64,000 bases of DNA, taken from CAVVZJ01 sp963752755 (lineage in GTDB: Bacteria > Planctomycetota > Planctomycetia > Isosphaerales > Isosphaeraceae). A model generated the notes under the pieces. It had not been told where the DNA came from and did no database searches. It was given only the letters and a program-made list of their open reading frames with translations. Shown in pieces: positions 61,395 through 64,000 of the stretch. Both the position numbers and the translations under genes were made by a program. Position 1 is the stretch's first letter. Each line of letters opens with the position of its first letter. The DNA is taken from the NCBI GenBank assembly GCA_963752755.1, contig CAVVZJ010000001.1, positions 1,984,001 to 2,048,000 on the forward strand, given 5' to 3'.

Positions 61395-62970
61395 GATCCG
61401 CGCCCAGGAAGGCGACAAACTCCTGATCGAGCGTTTCAAAGGACGCCTCGAGGTAGCTCGCCAGCGACCGCGACCCGGTATTGATCCGGCCGTTGTAGGC
61501 ATCGCGAACGTAGTCAAGGAAGCCCTCGCGATACTGGCCACCCTCGAAGTTCATCAGGAAGACGGCCAGGGCCATCGACTCGTTATAGTGCAGAAAGACC
61601 TTGCCGATCCCTCGCGGGGCGATCTCGCGAGGCTCGGGAAAGACCGGCGTCCGGTCGTCGAACGACTCCTTGCTCAAGGCGGTCAGCTTCTCGATCGGCA
61701 CGTAAAGGTGGCCGTCCAGGATGAGAGTGCGGGCCACCTCGATTCGACGACCGATCAGGCCGCCGACGAGCAAGGAGCCGTCGGGCTGAGGCTCGACCGT
61801 CTCGAAATAAGTTCCCAGACCCTCCCAGACCCAGAAGTTGCCGGTGTTATGCTCGTAGTTCGACCGACCGGCCGATTCGAAGAGCAACTGATGGGAAACC
61901 TCGTGGGCCAGGGTCGCCGTTGCTTCGATCTGTCCGTCGTCGTCACGATAGAAGTAGCTCCGGCTGGGAAGTTTCCGACCGCCGACTTGTAACGGCGGCA
62001 GGTAACGCCCGAGTTCCACCGAGACGTCGGCCCCCGCCAGAAGCGGCTTGAGAAAATCGACGTATTCCGACTTCTCACCGAAGTACCAGACCACATGCCG
62101 CTGTTTCGGATCCGTCGTCCGGGGCTGGAGCTGGGGGTTGGCGAATCGGCGGGCCAGGGGCAATCGCTCGCGACCGATGGCGTCGGCCAGGAGTGAGAAG
62201 AAGAGATCATGGATATCTTCCAGACGACGGCCGAAGGAAATCGCCTCGGAGAAGGGCACGTTGGTGTGAACCTGGAAGTGGGTGGTCGTGATCTGCCAGG
62301 GCCTTCGGAAGAAGTCGGCGCGGAGGGCGTCGGCCTTGTCAGCGGGAAGCCACTGCGTCGGCCGGTCGCCGACGAAGTTGGTACCGGGTAGCTCGCCGCG
62401 GTCGAGGTGGGACACCCAGTCCTCGGGAACCCAGCCGAACCTCGGATGAAGAATCTTGCCGGCCTTGAGCTGGGCGGCGGCGTCGGGCGTGGCCCAGCCA
62501 CCTTCAAAGGGCACGAAGCCCAGCAACCGGCGGGCCTCGGCCTGATCTGGCTGACGCTCCAGGACCTCGCGGAGACAGGAATCCGCCAGGGAAAACCGGG
62601 CAACCTTCGGGTCGGCTGCCTCCCTGGCCAGTGCCAGGAACGACCGAGCCGCCTCGGTCCGGATGGCCTCGGCGGCGTCGGGCAGGGGGGGGTGGTCCGC
62701 CAGCCCCTCGGATCGAGCGGGGACGTAGTCCGGCAAGGGCTGGAACCGGATTGGCCCCGATCCCGTCTGGGGCCGTTCGATCAGGTCGCGTACTCGCTGG
62801 GCCTCGGTCCCTTGACGTTCCTCCGCAAGCTTCGCCAGCGCCTCAGCCTCGGTCGCCCGGATCGCCTCGCGACGGACCTGGAGTGCTCGGGAAGCCTCCT
62901 CGGCGGCCAGCGGCGAGGGCACCTGGAACCCGAGCGCCGCCAGGGACAGGGCCAGCGTGCAGGAGATCAT
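61387..62970 (-). CDS. DUF1570-family protein (peptidase-MA-like metalloprotease)
   Basis: 527 aa from ATG 62970. N-terminal signal peptide (CTLALSLAALGFQVPSPLAA). A helical region follows, with LGFVPFEGGWATPDAAAQLK, a planctomycete repeat-like linker. The C-terminal half holds LAHEVSHQLLFES, an HExxH zinc motif near residue 355, with a downstream Glu in NFWVWEGLGTYFE as third ligand. This is the gluzincin layout of DUF1570. Secreted and possibly proteolytic; the substrate is unknown. Divergent from the gene at 63142. Confidence 0.85.
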   Translation of the reverse strand: MISCTLALSLAALGFQVPSPLAAEEASRALQVRREAIRATEAEALAKLAEERQGTEAQRVRDLIERPQTGSGPIRFQPLPDYVPARSEGLADHPPLPDAAEAIRTEAARSFLALAREAADPKVARFSLADSCLREVLERQPDQAEARRLLGFVPFEGGWATPDAAAQLKAGKILHPRFGWVPEDWVSHLDRGELPGTNFVGDRPTQWLPADKADALRADFFRRPWQITTTHFQVHTNVPFSEAISFGRRLEDIHDLFFSLLADAIGRERLPLARRFANPQLQPRTTDPKQRHVVWYFGEKSEYVDFLKPLLAGADVSVELGRYLPPLQVGGRKLPSRSYFYRDDDGQIEATATLAHEVSHQLLFESAGRSNYEHNTGNFWVWEGLGTYFETVEPQPDGSLLVGGLIGRRIEVARTLILDGHLYVPIEKLTALSKESFDDRTPVFPEPREIAPRGIGKVFLHYNESMALAVFLMNFEGGQYREGFLDYVRDAYNGRINTGSRSLASYLEASFETLDQEFVAFLGADRQ

Positions 62971-63045
62971 CGCATTGCTCCGCGTCGGGAAAGCCTGTTC
63001 ACCGGGAACCTCGTCGCTCTGGCGGACGCCGAGTGGGACATCGTT

Positions 63046-63075
63046 TGCTCTGGACGTCCGAGGACGTCCCGAGCA
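63046..63075. repeat. Tandem palindrome GGACGTCC x2 inside a larger inverted repeat
   Basis: TGCTCTGGACGTCC, GA, GGACGTCCCGAGCA: two copies of the palindrome GGACGTCC spaced by 2 bp, nested in 14-bp arms with one mismatch. It lies in the 171-bp divergent gap between the genes at 62970 and 63142. It could be a dimeric operator controlling both, or a hairpin. Confidence 0.5.
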
Positions 63076-63141
63076 GAATGCCGGCCGCACGGCCTGGTGG
63101 ATGAGAAACGTCCGGAGACCGAACGAAGGGAGCGCCTGCCC

Positions 63142-63702
63142 ATGCGACAGATCCGGCAACGTCCGTTGGTGTGCGTCGGGATGGCCCTCGTCGTGGGGCT
63201 GGTCGCGGGCTGGTCCACTGGTTCGTCGCGGCTGCCCCGATTGCACGCCCAGACCGCCGACCGCTGGGAGGATCGCATCCTGACCACGGGAACGATGTCG
63301 TTCGAAAAGAACAAGCAGAACATGCAGATCTCGCAGGACGCCGTGTACTACCTCAATTATAACCGCGGTCTGCTCCTGGCGGCGGTTCCCAGCTACCGCC
63401 AGACCGCCGCCGGGATCGAGATCCTCTCCGACTTCGCCGAGCGGGACCTCGTCCGCGACTTCGCCCTCAAGCCGGGCAGCGACCCGCATTTCCTGATGAC
63501 GACGGCCAGCCTGGGAGCCCGGAGCGAGGGATGGTCGCCGCTGATCGTCTTCGAGACCGAGAGTGGTCAGGTGACGACTTATCGGGTCCTGCCGCCGGTC
63601 CAGACCTCGGGAGGACGAGTCAAACCCCAGTTGCAATTGCTCGAGCGCCGGACTGATCCAAGACTGGCCAGGGTGCTGGCGACCGCAGCCGTCGAGGAGT
63701 GA
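63142..63702 (+). CDS. Hypothetical membrane-anchored/secreted protein, 186 aa
   Basis: From ATG 63142. A single N-terminal hydrophobic helix (LVCVGMALVVGLVAGWST) serves as anchor or signal. The rest is soluble, with a conserved-looking TGTMSFEKNKQNMQISQDAVYY stretch split by charged residues and a strand-rich DYYLN/RGLLLAAVPSY part. No family recognised. Transcribed divergently from the DUF1570 gene, sharing the palindrome region. Confidence 0.65.
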   Translation: MRQIRQRPLVCVGMALVVGLVAGWSTGSSRLPRLHAQTADRWEDRILTTGTMSFEKNKQNMQISQDAVYYLNYNRGLLLAAVPSYRQTAAGIEILSDFAERDLVRDFALKPGSDPHFLMTTASLGARSEGWSPLIVFETESGQVTTYRVLPPVQTSGGRVKPQLQLLERRTDPRLARVLATAAVEE

Positions 63703-63708
63703 TCCGGC

Positions 63709-64000
63709 TCAGGACGCTCGCCATCCAGCGTTCCCGGTCGCCATCCCGACGATGGCTCGCGTCGGATTACCCGGGACCAGCCGCGGGTCGAGTGCGCCGG
63801 CGGGTGGCATGCCAGGCATGCCACCGGGCATCCCGCCACCGGGCGGCGCCCCCCGGCATCCCGCCACCGGGCGGCATGCCACCGGGTTGCGGAGACCCCG
63901 CGCCGCCCGACTCGCTGGGTGGCGCGGCAACTTCCGGCTCGGGCACCTTGCCCTCACCCGACGCCGGGAAGGGGCGGCCGTTCTGGTGGTCGATCAGCCA
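63709..64000 (-). pseudogene. C-terminal part of a Gly/Met/Pro-rich protein, frameshifted, cut by window edge
   Basis: From the right edge: WLIDHQNGRPFPASGEG, an acidic Pro-rich linker, then GGMPPGGGMPGG. At a run of six G near 63845-63857 the frame changes and the other frame continues with APPGGGMPGGMPGM and ends LDPRLVPGNPTRAIVG... to 63709. The same repeat type on both sides of the break shows a single gene. The start lies outside the window and no domain can be named. Confidence 0.6.

Noticed and set aside
62407..63141. N-terminal extension of the gene at 63142
   Set aside because: The upstream frame is antisense to the DUF1570 gene; the ATG at 63142 starts a clear anchor helix.
1..64000. 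CRISPR arrays, tRNA or rRNA genes
   Set aside because: No regularly spaced repeats, no cloverleaf with a GTTCRANNC-type T-arm and no rRNA-like segments were found by reading the gaps.

Overview
The window looks like a piece of a high-G+C planctomycete chromosome, probably Isosphaeraceae or a relative. This is inferred from family content. It carries a PSCyt1-type haem-motif/WD40 fusion beside a DUF1549/DUF1553 protein and a PPC-domain protein, a CRTAC1 (FG-GAP/ASPIC) lipoprotein, a DUF1570 protein, an ISXO2-like transposase and many hybrid sensor kinases. No rRNA, tRNA, CRISPR array or phage module is visible.

Layout. 1-5.7 kb: 3' part of a YjhG/YagF-type sugar-acid dehydratase, a radical SAM protein, then a coupled deaminase / zinc-ribbon / kynB / kynU set. 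7.0-14.2 kb: a tightly packed operon headed by a RuBisCO-like protein (RLP), followed by a Gfo/Idh/MocA dehydrogenase, a TIM-barrel isomerase, an alpha/beta hydrolase, an Rpe-family epimerase, a PfkB kinase and a uronate-isomerase-like amidohydrolase. rpiA and transketolase follow on the opposite strand. 17.8-23.6 kb: a signalling block (DHp-like/receiver/adenylyl cyclase fusion, lone receiver, large hybrid kinase). 24-32 kb: an epimerase/DapA-like pair and the PPC / WD40 / DUF1553 trio. 33-50.7 kb: an exopolysaccharide cluster (priming sugar transferase, Wzy-like polymerase, about seven glycosyltransferases, two multi-span proteins) interrupted by an IS1595-type element. 50.9-58.3 kb: a glycolate oxidase operon (glcD ... 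glcE glcF) with a sensor kinase and two small proteins embedded. 58.5-64 kb: CRTAC1 lipoprotein, rpsR, a DUF1570 protein and the end of a Gly/Met/Pro-rich protein.

Working together (inference). The RLP operon reads like an uncharacterised sugar-acid or lactone catabolic pathway. A lactonase-like hydrolase, a dehydrogenase, isomerases, a kinase and an RLP could feed the Rpi/Tkt pentose-phosphate steps. If the RLP cleaves its substrate as the apionate-pathway RLPs do, glycolate would be a product and GlcDEF could consume it.

Caution. At least twelve clear reading-frame breaks by apparent single-base indels occur in otherwise well-conserved genes (PfkB kinase, two sensor kinases, DUF1553 protein, three glycosyltransferases, the terminal protein). 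This suggests residual indel errors in the sequence rather than mass gene decay. The transposase break is different: it lies exactly on a classical A AAA AAG slippery heptamer.
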